From Bacillota bacterium (GTDB lineage: Bacteria; Bacillota; UBA4882; UBA8346), in the NCBI GenBank assembly GCA_023435565.1, contig JAEYRN010000042.1, positions 17,698 to 81,697 on the forward strand: a DNA stretch of 64,000 nt, read 5' to 3'. Made by a program: the position numbers and the translations under genes. Position 1 is the stretch's first letter. The number at the start of each line of letters is the position of its first letter. Positions 24,506 to 32,857 of the stretch are shown piece by piece. The notes under the pieces are model-generated. The model saw only the letters and a program-made list of their open reading frames with translations. It had not been told where the DNA came from and did no database searches.

Positions 24506-25357
24506 TTATTTCTTTTCATTGTATTTAATAGAATGTCCTTTAATCCATCCTTCAACCTCGCTTAATGGCCTGTTTTTCATCAAGGCAATTTCTTCAATGG
24601 TTTTCCTTCCAGTTTTCACCTCATTCCTTGCCCAGTTTCCCCAACGCTCATATTGTTTTCCACACCGAGATCTTTTTTCTCCATTTTCGGGAGGGCAAAA
24701 AACTTGTTTTGGCCTTCTGGGAGTAAATAGAGATCCACATCTTAGACATTCTTTTAAGTCTAGTCCCTGTTTAATGTGTTCATATAACTGGAAATACGCT
24801 ACTGATTCGAGGGAATCATTAAAATAATAAGGTACAAGAGCGCCAAAATTACTTCTCCGAATTCGCAAAACTATCCCTTTGAGCTTTTGATTAAGGCGGT
24901 TTACAAAACGATCCTGCCTTATAACAAGACATTGGGGATTATCCTCGTAGAGCCTCATTTCCCGATACATTTTTAGACAATCTTTAATGCCTTTCACTTT
25001 GCTTCTAAAAGATTTAAGACTTTCACTATAAAAACTATTAGGATCATCTTCATTAATAGACATTAACCCGTAGTTATCGCAGAAATCAGTTATTGAATCA
25101 TAATCATCCAAATTAATTTTATTTATTATAAACAGTAAATCAGGGATGTCAAAAGGGTTATAACGCCGAGGCGTTATGCCATATTCGGTAGTTTCTGCCG
25201 AGATAAACAATTCCCCATCTTTTTCAACAATCTTATAAGGGAGAAATACTAATTGACCTCCATCAAATAGATCGGACCTTCCTTCTATAGGGTAAGTTAT
25301 TTTTATTTTGCAATCTTCGTTTATTTCTGTTTCTCCAAGTTTAATCTTTTTATTCAA
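24506..25357 (-). CDS. uncharacterised protein with a CGNR-like zinc finger
   Basis: 283 residues. The C-terminal part has CLRCGSLFTPRRPKQVFCPP and then SRCGKQYERWGNWAR. The four cysteines and following basic helix resemble CGNR/ABATE-type zinc fingers that bind nucleic acid. A final HTH-like piece (TIEEIALMKNRPLSEVEGW) follows. The N-terminal 170 residues are not recognised. Transcribed divergently from the replication genes, so it could regulate them. Confidence 0.5.
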   Translation of the reverse strand: MNKKIKLGETEINEDCKIKITYPIEGRSDLFDGGQLVFLPYKIVEKDGELFISAETTEYGITPRRYNPFDIPDLLFIINKINLDDYDSITDFCDNYGLMSINEDDPNSFYSESLKSFRSKVKGIKDCLKMYREMRLYEDNPQCLVIRQDRFVNRLNQKLKGIVLRIRRSNFGALVPYYFNDSLESVAYFQLYEHIKQGLDLKECLRCGSLFTPRRPKQVFCPPENGEKRSRCGKQYERWGNWARNEVKTGRKTIEEIALMKNRPLSEVEGWIKGHSIKYNEKK

Positions 25358-25504
25358 TAAAAAACATCCCCTTTACTTAAAAATTGTAGTCAACAATGTG
25401 GGCATTAAATCTATTTATTTAGTCTACATACTTAAATTATACTATAGATGACAGCAAACGAAAACACATTTTACTAAGTTTAGTTATGGCTTTGTTGTTA
25501 CTTG

Positions 25505-25655
25505 TACCTTGAAAATTAAAAAGGTGAAGACCATTAAACTATGGTAGGGGTTGGACCCGGCGTAATGCGTTGATCGGATTTAAAGCCCGTGATACGAACC
25601 ATGCTGGTTTAGCGACCAGCATTGAGAACTCAATTTATTTGAATTTTCAATAGTG
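25505..25655 (+). ncRNA. structured leader RNA candidate upstream of the HTH/prim-pol genes
   Basis: A 150-base non-coding stretch closed by ttgaaaatt (25,509-25,517) pairing with aattttcaa (25,642-25,650). Inside are hairpins accat-taaact-atggt and atgctggt-ttagc-gaccagcat. It ends about 36 bases before the HTH gene start. From memory, similar 'accttgaaaa...ggtttagcgacc' leaders occur in front of small HTH genes on clostridial islands, but I cannot name a family. May be a control RNA for replication or excision. Confidence 0.5.
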
Positions 25656-25690
25656 GCCACTAAAAAAAAAATTAAAGGGAGTGAGAAACT

Positions 25691-25909
25691 ATGGATAATA
25701 GGAATTTACCGCGAATGCTGGACCCGGAAATTATTAAGCGGGAATTTTTTAACGGTGAGGAAATGCCGAACTTAAACCTTCCAGCAGTTTATGGCTTATT
25801 TAAAAGGCAAGACTTTCCAGGGATGAAGATCGGGCGGCGGTGGTATGTTCCAACCCATCTATTTTTAAGATGGCTAGACGATCAAGCACTCAAAGAAAAG
25901 ACTGCATAA
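25691..25909 (+). CDS. helix-turn-helix (excisionase-like) protein
   Basis: 72 residues with AGGGAGTGAG upstream. The sequence contains LNLPAVYGLFKRQDFPGMKI, GRRWYVPTHLFLRWLD: the winged-HTH pattern of excisionase-family proteins (recognition helix then GRRW.V....F..WL). Candidate recombination directionality factor for the integrase at the other end, or an activator of the downstream prim-pol gene. Confidence 0.7.
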   Translation: MDNRNLPRMLDPEIIKREFFNGEEMPNLNLPAVYGLFKRQDFPGMKIGRRWYVPTHLFLRWLDDQALKEKTA

Positions 25910-25960
25910 AAATTAAAACCCGGCTGCAGAACCGGGCGGAATCGAGGTGAAATTTGGAAT

Positions 25961-27187
25961 GTGTCTAACTCAATTATACACCAAAACCCCATAAATGACA
26001 ACGGTTTAAGCTATTTGAAAGATTATTTGCAGGCCGGTTTTAATATCGTTCCCTTAAAAGAGCGGAGTAAAATTCCAGTGGTAAAATGGAAACCTCTTTT
26101 AAAGCAGCCATTGACCGAGGAAGAATTAGCAGAGCTTTACCAAACTAATCCTAAATTAAATATCGGAATCATAACGGGGTCAACTTCCGGGGGATTGGTA
26201 ATTTTTGACATAGACCATTCACCACCTGAGGAGCTAGCCTTTTTAATTGCCCAGTATCCTACTGCAACGGTTAGGACAAGCCGGGGCCGCCATTATTATT
26301 ACCGTTCAAAGAAAAAAATCAAAAATCAGATTTTCGATTGGGGCGAATTCCGGGCCGATGGGTTGTATGTGGTAGCTCCTCCAAGTGTTCACCCTTCCGG
26401 AGCCGAATATCAGTTCTTGGATGGTTATGGACTGAATGAGATGGCCGATTTACCTGATAAAGTGTTGGGGTTTTTGACTACCCAGAATAGTATTGAGGTA
26501 AGACCTAAAAAAACTTTACCTAGTAATGTATTAAAATCTTCATTACTTGGTAACCAGGTATCAAGCAGCGGATCTGTATCTTCATTACTAGGTAACTTAC
26601 AAGATACATACCAAGATCCCGAAATAGCCTTAAATGTTGCTAAACTATGCGGTATAAATGTTTCAAGATTGGGAGCGGCTTTTAAATGTCCAATTCATGC
26701 AGACAATCATCCTTCAGCTACTTTAATTAAAGGCAATAATGGAACAATTGTTTTGCATGAGTTTCACAGGGGAAATAAGGTTTGGCTACTACCAGAGGTT
26801 TACGCTTCATGTATCTGTCATAAAAAAGAATACATGAAATTATCAAGATCACAATTACCTGAATGGTGGATTCGGGCGCTTGCAGACATTGGCCGCATAC
26901 AATTACCCGAAGTGAAACCAAAGCTTCTTCCTCATGGTGTTTCTAAAGGCGTTAAGGCCGTTTATGAAGGATTCATTTTATTACTTAAGGTTCGCAAATT
27001 TTATAATCCAAATCAAGCCGAAGAAGCGCCGTTTAGTTGGGGGTTTGCTTGTGATTGGTGTAATTTCACAAGGCCAACTATACAAAAGGGTTTGGAATGG
27101 TTGCTTAAAAATGGCTATCTTGAAAAAACCAAAGAAGCGGTAAAATGCGGCAAACGAAGATCCGCTTTATATCGGTTGAGGAGTTGA
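25961..27187 (+). CDS. bifunctional DNA primase/polymerase (prim-pol) replication protein
   Basis: 408 residues from GTG with GAGGTG upstream. The prim-pol fold lies at about 20-165: FNIVPLKERSKIPVVKWK, GIITGSTSGGLVIFDIDH (catalytic D-I-D), TVRTSRGRHYYYR and VAPPSVHPSG. A later CPIHADNHPS and CICHKK segment resembles a CHC2-type zinc site. The C-terminal winged-helix part (WCNFTRPTIQKGLEWLLKNG) may bind the origin. No helicase domain is fused, so host DnaB may be recruited. Indicates autonomous replication after excision. Confidence 0.88.
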   Translation: MSNSIIHQNPINDNGLSYLKDYLQAGFNIVPLKERSKIPVVKWKPLLKQPLTEEELAELYQTNPKLNIGIITGSTSGGLVIFDIDHSPPEELAFLIAQYPTATVRTSRGRHYYYRSKKKIKNQIFDWGEFRADGLYVVAPPSVHPSGAEYQFLDGYGLNEMADLPDKVLGFLTTQNSIEVRPKKTLPSNVLKSSLLGNQVSSSGSVSSLLGNLQDTYQDPEIALNVAKLCGINVSRLGAAFKCPIHADNHPSATLIKGNNGTIVLHEFHRGNKVWLLPEVYASCICHKKEYMKLSRSQLPEWWIRALADIGRIQLPEVKPKLLPHGVSKGVKAVYEGFILLLKVRKFYNPNQAEEAPFSWGFACDWCNFTRPTIQKGLEWLLKNGYLEKTKEAVKCGKRRSALYRLRS

Positions 27188-27191
27188 TGCA

Positions 27192-27524
27192 ATGGCAGAA
27201 TTCAAATTTCGTAAGTTTGGCAAGGGAAGCAGGGACTATAAAACACTTTCCAATATGCTTAAACTTCATAAAGAATTACATAGAGCCTGGAGTTTCTTGG
27301 ATGAACATTTTGGAGGAGCTAAAATTATAGATTCGGTTTGTGATTTGCAAAACGATTTTATTTTTAGTTTCTTAGAGTTACCGAAGGATACTTTTGATGG
27401 TATGACGGGCGAGGGGTTTTGTCGTGATTATTGGCATGGTGTTTTAGATGATTATGCAAACGATAAAACAAGCTTAGATAATGCGATTGAATTAATGACA
27501 AAGGACTTTGATTATGATGTATAA
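27192..27524 (+). CDS. hypothetical protein of the integrative element
   Basis: 110 residues starting four bases after the prim-pol stop, so probably co-translated. Mixed helical protein with basic N-terminus (MAEFKFRKFGKGSRDY) and acidic C-terminus (LMTKDFDYDV). No recognisable domain, membrane segment or cysteine cluster. Confidence 0.5.
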   Translation: MAEFKFRKFGKGSRDYKTLSNMLKLHKELHRAWSFLDEHFGGAKIIDSVCDLQNDFIFSFLELPKDTFDGMTGEGFCRDYWHGVLDDYANDKTSLDNAIELMTKDFDYDV

Positions 27525-27587
27525 GCCCTTCCTCTATTTTGGGGAAAGGCTTCTCTAATTTTGAAGAAAAGGACGGTGATTTAAAAA

Positions 27588-27779
27588 GTGATTCAAGATA
27601 TTTTATTAGTTGATCTTTATTGTGGTTGTGGTCGGTTAGTTAGTCGCTCATTCCCTACTTCCCAGCATTACTGCCGAGCTTGTGATCGGTGGTTGGTGTT
27701 TAAAGATGGGAAGCTGATTGATTCTTCACCAATGGAAGAATGGAAAAAGACAAGTGGTTTTAAGGTAAGTGTCTCTTGA
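27588..27779 (+). CDS. small zinc-ribbon-like protein
   Basis: 63 residues from GTG 27,588. Cysteines LYCGCGRLV and HYCRACDRWLVF form a C-x-C...C-x-x-C pattern suited to a zinc ribbon. Small ribbons like this are frequent in phages and plasmids. Function unknown. Confidence 0.5.
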   Translation: MIQDILLVDLYCGCGRLVSRSFPTSQHYCRACDRWLVFKDGKLIDSSPMEEWKKTSGFKVSVS

Positions 27780-27870
27780 TAAACAGATAAAGGAAGCGGT
27801 TTTAAATCAGTATTATCAATAGTTTGTAAATTGAAGGGAAAATAATGTGCAATGATTGGGGGTGTATGTT

Positions 27871-28230
27871 ATGGCAAAAGTAAGAAAAAAAGAACTTTCG
27901 CAGTTGGAAGAAACGGTTCTTAGCTTCATTAAAGAGAATTGCCGAGGTCAAGAAAACAGCCAAACCGCTGAAGAAATCGGAAGTATTCTTGGCTTGGAGA
28001 ATAGAGTTTTTCGGCATATCGTCCATTGTCTCAGATTGGCTTCATATCCAATTTTATCGAAGTCGGTTAGCGGTGGCGGCTATTGGTGGCCCTCTACTTT
28101 AAACGAGGGAAAAGCAGCTTTAGGAGAGCTTTACCGGCGGCTTGGTGAACTCCGTAAGGCCGGTAAGGGAATTGAAAAAGGACTTTCGGAAGAATTCAGC
28201 GGTCAATCTCATTTGGATTTACCGGCATAA
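27871..28230 (+). CDS. winged-helix-like protein
   Basis: 119 residues from ATG 27,871 with GGGGGTG upstream; an in-frame TTG at 27,856 is less likely. ELSQLEETVLSFIKENCRG, then NSQTAEEIGSILGLENRVFR and VSGGGYWW suggest a winged helix whose wing is the Gly-Tyr-Trp turn. Phage-type replication or regulatory protein. Family not identified. Confidence 0.55.
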   Translation: MAKVRKKELSQLEETVLSFIKENCRGQENSQTAEEIGSILGLENRVFRHIVHCLRLASYPILSKSVSGGGYWWPSTLNEGKAALGELYRRLGELRKAGKGIEKGLSEEFSGQSHLDLPA

Positions 28231-28257
28231 TATCGAAACATCAAAGGAAGTGATTTA

Positions 28258-28848
28258 ATGGCTAGAAAATGCAGTATTTGTGAACATCCACAAGTTGAAA
28301 AAATTAATAAATGTATCGTTAATAGCGAATCATTACGAAAAATTTCGGAACAATTTTCCGTTTCCCCTGCCGCTGTAAATCGGCATAAAAAAGATCACCT
28401 TCCACAAACCTTAGTGAAGGCCCAGGAAGTAAAGGAAATAGGTCAAGCCGTTACAGTATTAGGAGAATTGCAGCGGTGTTTTGAGCGGGTTAATAAAATG
28501 TTTAATGCCTGTGACGAATGGTTGACGGATGCAGACGACCCGAGCAAATACAATCTTGACCCGCGCGCCGGGGATATCATTATCACATATTTGGATACCG
28601 GCCCAGACGGAAAGCCAACTCGGAAGAAAGCGCCGTTGTCTCTCCTATTAGCGAAACTCCGAGAAGGCGGCTATCATGTCGAATCTTGGGAAAGTAAAAC
28701 CGCCGATCCGAGGGAACTTATTCTTAAAACTGCCGGACGTTTGGCCGGTCAAATAGAGATTTTAGCCAAGTTGATTTTATTAATGGACCAGGAAAAAAGG
28801 CTTGCAGAATTAGAAAAGGCCGTATCTGCTCAAAACGAGGTGGATTAA
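28258..28848 (+). CDS. HTH protein resembling a phage small terminase / DNA-packaging regulator
   Basis: 196 residues. N-terminal CSICEHPQVEKINKCIV then SLRKISEQFSVSPAAVNRH is the zinc-knuckle plus HTH start seen in phage small-terminase-like and 'transposase-like HTH' proteins. The centre is unassigned, with a helical C-terminal RLAGQIEILAKLILLMDQ. No large terminase is present, so if it packages DNA it would need a helper phage's enzyme. That point is speculative. Confidence 0.5.
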   Translation: MARKCSICEHPQVEKINKCIVNSESLRKISEQFSVSPAAVNRHKKDHLPQTLVKAQEVKEIGQAVTVLGELQRCFERVNKMFNACDEWLTDADDPSKYNLDPRAGDIIITYLDTGPDGKPTRKKAPLSLLLAKLREGGYHVESWESKTADPRELILKTAGRLAGQIEILAKLILLMDQEKRLAELEKAVSAQNEVD

Positions 28849-28852
28849 ATCA

Positions 28853-29161
28853 ATGAGTATAAAACAAAGACTTAATAAACTTGAAGCAACTATCAGAGAA
28901 TCAGACAACAGACCAGTAATAATGGTTTTCGCCGTTATTGATACAGACTGGCAAACAGGCGAACCGGATCAGGACTTTTCCGGGATTCCGTTTGAACATT
29001 ATATCAGTCATGGAAAGATTCCAGATTTGAGCCGGGTTCATGATCTCGAAGATTTAAAGCGAACAGCCAATGAAAATATGATTAATCTATATGTTTTCCC
29101 GGTTGGTTCGCTGGAAGATGTTTGGGCCGAGGAACGGGAGGAATTTGAAAATGGATCTTAA
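28853..29161 (+). CDS. small protein 1 of a four-gene set sharing an N-terminal coiled coil
   Basis: 102 residues. N-terminus MSIKQRLNKLEATIRES is a short amphipathic helix shared in pattern (M-x-I-x-x-R-L-x-x-L-E) with the next three genes. The rest (VIMVFAVIDTDWQTGEPD onward) is unique. Starts 4 bases after the preceding gene. Function unknown. Confidence 0.5.
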   Translation: MSIKQRLNKLEATIRESDNRPVIMVFAVIDTDWQTGEPDQDFSGIPFEHYISHGKIPDLSRVHDLEDLKRTANENMINLYVFPVGSLEDVWAEEREEFENGS

Positions 29162-29369
29162 TAAGCGTATTGATTTGCTTGAAAAAAGATTAAGACCGGA
29201 GCTTCATAGACTTACACCAACGGAAAGATTAAGACTTGAAGAAATTACCCATCTAAAAATGGAGTTTTCAGACCCTTCCTTCCCCCGTGCTGAATATATG
29301 CGGTTGGTTGGAAAGGTTATATCCCCTAAACAACATGTTAAAGCGGTTTTAGAGGCATGGAAAGGATGA
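29151..29369 (+). CDS. small protein 2 of the coiled-coil set
   Basis: 72 residues from ATG 29,151 with GGGAGGAA eight bases upstream. It overlaps the previous gene by 11 bp. N-terminus MDLNKRIDLLEKRLRPEL repeats the shared pattern. The C-terminal LGKV/ISPKQHVKAVLEAW helix is unassigned. Confidence 0.5.
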   Translation: MDLNKRIDLLEKRLRPELHRLTPTERLRLEEITHLKMEFSDPSFPRAEYMRLVGKVISPKQHVKAVLEAWKG

Positions 29370-29375
29370 TTAATA

Positions 29376-29555
29376 ATGAACATAAACCAACGACTTAAAC
29401 GATTGGAAACAACATTTGAATCAAAACTCAGGAACTTTGTTTTAATTCTTGATGTCGTTAAAGGTCAAATGATTCATTCCAGAACCGGCAAGAAATACAC
29501 CGAGGAAATGGTCTCTAAGCATCGAGGGCCGGTAATTATTGATGACATAGAATGA
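29376..29555 (+). CDS. small protein 3 of the coiled-coil set
   Basis: 59 residues from ATG 29,376 (GGATGAT upstream) to TGA 29,553-29,555. Starts MNINQRLKRLETTFESKL, the shared pattern, then FVLILDVVKGQMIHSRTGKK, and ends VIIDDIE. Between genes 2 and 4 with only short gaps, so likely one operon. Confidence 0.5.
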   Translation: MNINQRLKRLETTFESKLRNFVLILDVVKGQMIHSRTGKKYTEEMVSKHRGPVIIDDIE

Positions 29556-29564
29556 GGTGGGCAA

Positions 29565-29756
29565 ATGAAAATTGAAGCCAGAATCAAACAGTTGGAATCC
29601 AAAATCAAGCCCGAAGATGAAGAAACCAGCATTACGGTTACGTTAATTGAAAAAATTCCTTCCAAAGAAGCACAACAGCAGCAAATTAAAGAGGCCAGGG
29701 CGCGCGGGGTCAAGTTGATTTTTATCAGTCCTGAAGATGATGAAAATGATTTTTAA
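29565..29756 (+). CDS. small protein 4 of the coiled-coil set
   Basis: 63 residues with GAGGTGGG upstream. Starts MKIEARIKQLESKIKPED, then TSITVTLIEKIPSKEAQQQQ, and an acidic end. Last member of the set. Function unknown. Confidence 0.5.
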   Translation: MKIEARIKQLESKIKPEDEETSITVTLIEKIPSKEAQQQQIKEARARGVKLIFISPEDDENDF

Positions 29757-29760
29757 ACAA

Positions 29761-29870
29761 TGACCCCTTGATTACGCTTTAAATGACATAGTTTAAGCCC
29801 AGTAATGATAAGGCTTGAAAATCCAATGTGTAATTACAGGGCAATTAAATAATATAAGGTCCAACGGACG
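29761..29870. repeat. intra-element direct repeat, copy A
   Basis: About 100 bp related to 35,491-35,580 in the same orientation. Both read tgacc-ctt...gtttaa...cagtaat..taagg.cttgaaa...aa.gtg.aat.a and end near ggtcc. The ttgaaa block could be a -35 box. It precedes the 29,912 gene. Confidence 0.5.
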
Positions 29871-29911
29871 TTTACATATAAAAAAATTTTAAAAATGAAA
29901 GGTGATAATCA

Positions 29912-30571
29912 ATGAAAAATTGGGAAAAAATTTTTCACCCAGCGTGGGAGCGATACGACAACAAACGGGCAACAATTAAGACCAACAAAAACCTTACCGA
30001 AGAAGGGAAAACCAAAGCCCTATTTGAAGCTGAAAAAGAATTCGCAAAGGTTTGGTTAGACCTTGAAAACGAATACCAGGAAGAACTATTTCAGACCGGG
30101 GAAGAACTCATTAAACTGCTTGATAACCCCGTTCCTCGGCCAACTCCTAGCCCGGAGGAAATAGCCGCGGTTACCTTTGAAGGCGAACGACTAATAAGCG
30201 CACTAACCGCAGCCGGTCAGGGTAAATTCTTTGCAGAGTTAACCCGGATTGAAAACGGCAACGAAGCACAAAAAAAGGCATTTTTAACTTACTTTAACCG
30301 ATTTAATGAACTTCCGGAAAAGGTTCTCAAAGACGATGCTCTTCTACGGTCTAGGGCGCTAGGCCGATTGAGTGAGCTTTACAAAATCCTTGCTAAAAGC
30401 CTTTTATCTCCCGCTGAAGTTGCTTATATCTCCAAGATAGAGGCAGCCGAAACGAAACAACGGGAAATCAATATAGCTTTAAGCATGGCGCGGCGAATGT
30501 GGGAACAAACCGGTGTTTCTCTTACTGGACAACCTGATCCCTGGAGAGGAAAAAAGGCTTTAATCAACTAA
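29912..30571 (+). CDS. hypothetical helical protein of the integrative element
   Basis: 219 residues, almost entirely charged helices (NWEKIFHPAWERYDNKRATI, then KALFEAEKEFAKVWLDLENE). A long low-hydrophobicity region with a Pro-rich hinge (NPVPRPTPSPEE) lies at about 72-83. Resembles phage scaffold-like or structural helical proteins only in composition. No family recognised. Ribosome-binding site GAAAGGTGA. Confidence 0.45.
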   Translation: MKNWEKIFHPAWERYDNKRATIKTNKNLTEEGKTKALFEAEKEFAKVWLDLENEYQEELFQTGEELIKLLDNPVPRPTPSPEEIAAVTFEGERLISALTAAGQGKFFAELTRIENGNEAQKKAFLTYFNRFNELPEKVLKDDALLRSRALGRLSELYKILAKSLLSPAEVAYISKIEAAETKQREINIALSMARRMWEQTGVSLTGQPDPWRGKKALIN

Positions 30572-30635
30572 AATTTAATCAGTCCGGCCGGATAGCCGGG
30601 TAAAAAACTGAAAAATCGAAAGGAATGAATTACTT

Positions 30636-30842
30636 ATGCAAGGTAAAACAAAATGGTTTAATCCACAGAAAGGATTCGGCTTTATTGCCGGTGAGGATAA
30701 CAAAGATTACTTTGTTCACTTCACCAATATTCAAGGCGAAGGATTCAAAAACTTAGTACCCCAGGAAAATGTAGAATTCGAAGTTGAAATATCGGAGAAA
30801 AACGGTAAGCCACAAGCGGTCAATGTTAAGTCTTTAAATTAA
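30636..30842 (+). CDS. cold-shock (CspA-family) RNA/DNA-binding protein
   Basis: 68 residues with both nucleic-acid-binding motifs: KGFGFIAGE (RNP1) and YFVHFTNI (RNP2), after the usual GKTKWFNPQ start. Acts as an RNA chaperone. Followed directly by a strong terminator. Phage- and plasmid-borne csp genes are common. May aid expression of element genes. Confidence 0.93.
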   Translation: MQGKTKWFNPQKGFGFIAGEDNKDYFVHFTNIQGEGFKNLVPQENVEFEVEISEKNGKPQAVNVKSLN

Positions 30843-30847
30843 TTATC

Positions 30848-30879
30848 AATCCCCGGTCTTTAAGTAGGCCGGGGATTTT
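30848..30879 (+). terminator. terminator after the cold-shock gene
   Basis: aatccccgg / ccggggatt with loop tctttaagtagg-like spacing and trailing TTTT. Confidence 0.85.
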
Positions 30880-30897
30880 AAAAAGGAAGTGAAATTA

Positions 30898-31953
30898 ATG
30901 TTTACTACACAAACAGGAACATTAGCAGCTATGGAGCTAATGAATACTCAATTTGACACTGGTTGGATAATTGGCGAACAGGAAGATCTGTCCAGTTCAA
31001 CACTTAAAAAGTTAATGGCAATCACTTATGTAGGCCCGAATCAATTCAAAATCGAAGGACTTGACGCAACCGAGATAATGCAAATCGGGACTAAGTTTCG
31101 TTGCAAGCAAGGCGGGGAGTATCTTTATTTAGAGTGTGTTGCTATTTCGTTTAGTACCGATACAACCATTGCAATTAGAGGTGATTCGTTAGCGAATGCA
31201 GCTATTACTGATTTTTATTATAGCAATATTTACAAGCCTTTTGGATGGACTTTAAACGATGGATGGGAAGTCATGCCCGCTTTAATTTTTGGTTCTGCCC
31301 CCACAATGGGACCTTCATTTGTTGGTGATTACCCAACGGCACTTGCAGATGGTGATTACACTAATTGTGGCATAAAATACGGCCATAAATTTAAGTGCAA
31401 ACAGGCTTATGATATTTACGCATATATAATCGGGTTAAGTTACGACGAACCAACGGGCAAAACTACATTCACCTTTTCTTTATTTGGTACCGCTGCTGGG
31501 GCTGCGGCTGCTTTAGTCGATGCAGCAATTACTGACGCTTATTATTCGGCAGCTAATCCTGTTGATTTTCCCTCAATTATTGCATACGATGTAACAACAA
31601 AAACGGGGTTTGCTACTAATTTTGATCCAGTAGCCGTCGGTAATTATACGTATCATAATGGTATGTGTGATGTAAATTATTATTGTGATATCTCCACAGG
31701 GGCCGGTGTGAGTAATGCTCCGAGTTACCGTATACCTGCTCCGATGCCCTGTGCTAATTATGCTCATGAGTGTAAAGTGGCTGGTTACGGTATGGATGCC
31801 AATAACCCTCTCTTTGATATTTTACCATGCGCCACAATACAAGGCGGCGCTTATCTTATTGAGGCATGGAAAACAATGGCAGGAAATAGCTGGACTGCGT
31901 CGGGAAATAAAATGATACAATTTAATCTCTCTTTTGACGCTGGTCCGCTTTGA
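30898..31953 (+). CDS. phage-tail/surface-like protein, upstream part of a TGA-interrupted frame
   Basis: 351 residues from ATG 30,898, with AGGAAG upstream. Rich in Thr, Ala, Gly and aromatic residues, with repeated modules such as KFRCKQGGEYLYLECVAIS / KFKCKQAYDIYAYIIGLSY and AAITDFYYSNIY / AAITDAYYSAANP, pointing to internal duplication as in tail-fibre proteins. No signal peptide. The frame stops at TGA 31,951-31,953, but the identical frame continues as an SGNH hydrolase (31,954-32,490). It looks like the adhesin part of an adhesin-esterase fusion. Confidence 0.5.
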   Translation: MFTTQTGTLAAMELMNTQFDTGWIIGEQEDLSSSTLKKLMAITYVGPNQFKIEGLDATEIMQIGTKFRCKQGGEYLYLECVAISFSTDTTIAIRGDSLANAAITDFYYSNIYKPFGWTLNDGWEVMPALIFGSAPTMGPSFVGDYPTALADGDYTNCGIKYGHKFKCKQAYDIYAYIIGLSYDEPTGKTTFTFSLFGTAAGAAAALVDAAITDAYYSAANPVDFPSIIAYDVTTKTGFATNFDPVAVGNYTYHNGMCDVNYYCDISTGAGVSNAPSYRIPAPMPCANYAHECKVAGYGMDANNPLFDILPCATIQGGAYLIEAWKTMAGNSWTASGNKMIQFNLSFDAGPL

Positions 31954-32490
31954 CTGGGAACGGTAGGGCCAACACGCGGGGTAATTATTGGCGACTCGAT
32001 TAGTCGCGGCACGGGCAATCACGGAGATTTAGTAACCGTGACCGGATATGACCAATGGATTAATCTTGGCGTTGATGGTGAGACTTCGCGTTATGTTTTA
32101 TCAACCATGACACAGGTGCTAATGTATAAACCCGAAAAAGTTATTGTTATTGTTGGGACCAATGACGTTAAAGGTTTGTATGAGGCAGAATCCTTTGCAA
32201 ACATAACAAAAATATGTAATATTCTTGATGCTTACGGTATTCCGTCCATTTGGGCAAATGTTCATGCTTATGAAGGCAGCGTGGAATATGGAGTTCCGGC
32301 CATGACACCCGATCAAGTTGCGCGGGTTGCATCTCTTAACTCATTTATGTCATCGACTATTCCGAGTGCAAACAGGACTTTAAAGGATTTTGAGAGTTGG
32401 GCATTATCGCATTTAGAATTAATACCTGATTCGTGTCATCCAAGCACTCCGGAAGGATACCAGGCGTTAGGTCAATTTGTTTGGAGTTAG
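31954..32490 (+). CDS. SGNH/GDSL hydrolase domain in frame behind a TGA
   Basis: 178 residues in the same frame as the preceding part. GVIIGDSISRG (block I Ser) begins about 14 residues after the TGA. VIVIVGTNDV is block III, and a later DSCHPS gives the block V Asp-His. All catalytic blocks are present and the frame is otherwise open to TAG 32,488. A possible internal GTG (32,038) would lose block I. So the domain is made only if TGA is read through or if the stop is a recent mutation (TGG to TGA would give Trp). Followed by a terminator. Confidence 0.6.
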   Translation: MGTVGPTRGVIIGDSISRGTGNHGDLVTVTGYDQWINLGVDGETSRYVLSTMTQVLMYKPEKVIVIVGTNDVKGLYEAESFANITKICNILDAYGIPSIWANVHAYEGSVEYGVPAMTPDQVARVASLNSFMSSTIPSANRTLKDFESWALSHLELIPDSCHPSTPEGYQALGQFVWS

Positions 32491-32499
32491 GTATAAATT

Positions 32500-32530
32500 A
32501 AAGGGGGTCGGCAATAGCTACCCCCTTTTT
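32500..32530 (+). terminator. terminator after the SGNH frame
   Basis: aaagggggt / accccctttt with loop cggcaatagct and a T run. Confidence 0.85.
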
Positions 32531-32580
32531 ATCGTCAATAGTTCAACCCGATTTTGGGGTTATCTTTCTATTCAAGCCTT

Positions 32581-32680
32581 AAAATACGTTTTCTAGCCGT
32601 ATTTAAATATGACTCCTGAATTTTAAGGAGTCATATTTAAATCGAGGTTTTCATTTATCAGGTCGGATTTTAAAATCCGG
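32581..32680. other. hairpin cluster upstream of the toxin-antitoxin-chaperone operon
   Basis: Three consecutive hairpins: aaaatacg...cgtattt, aaatatgactcct-gaatttta-aggagtcatattt and cggattttaaaatccg. No open frame. A similar cluster lies on the other side of the operon (34,215-34,355). The 32,531-32,857 stretch otherwise contains only AT-rich promoter-like sequence. Confidence 0.6.
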
Positions 32681-32857
32681 GCTATCAAGAGTTTGGTAAT
32701 ATACTTTTATCAGGTTTTTATTGACCTTATCAATAATAGTATTACATAATTATAAAGATTAAATTTGTATAATCCGATATCTTGATTAGAGAGGTTTTTT
32801 TTATGTTTTGAAGAATTAACTTAATGTTTAAAAATTAACTTATTTAATTGGTGTAAA

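Noticed and set aside
31951..31953. TGA as selenocysteine codon
   Set aside because: No convincing hairpin follows at the position needed for a bacterial SECIS, no sel genes are in the window, and the TGA is in a linker and not at a catalytic Cys position of the SGNH fold.
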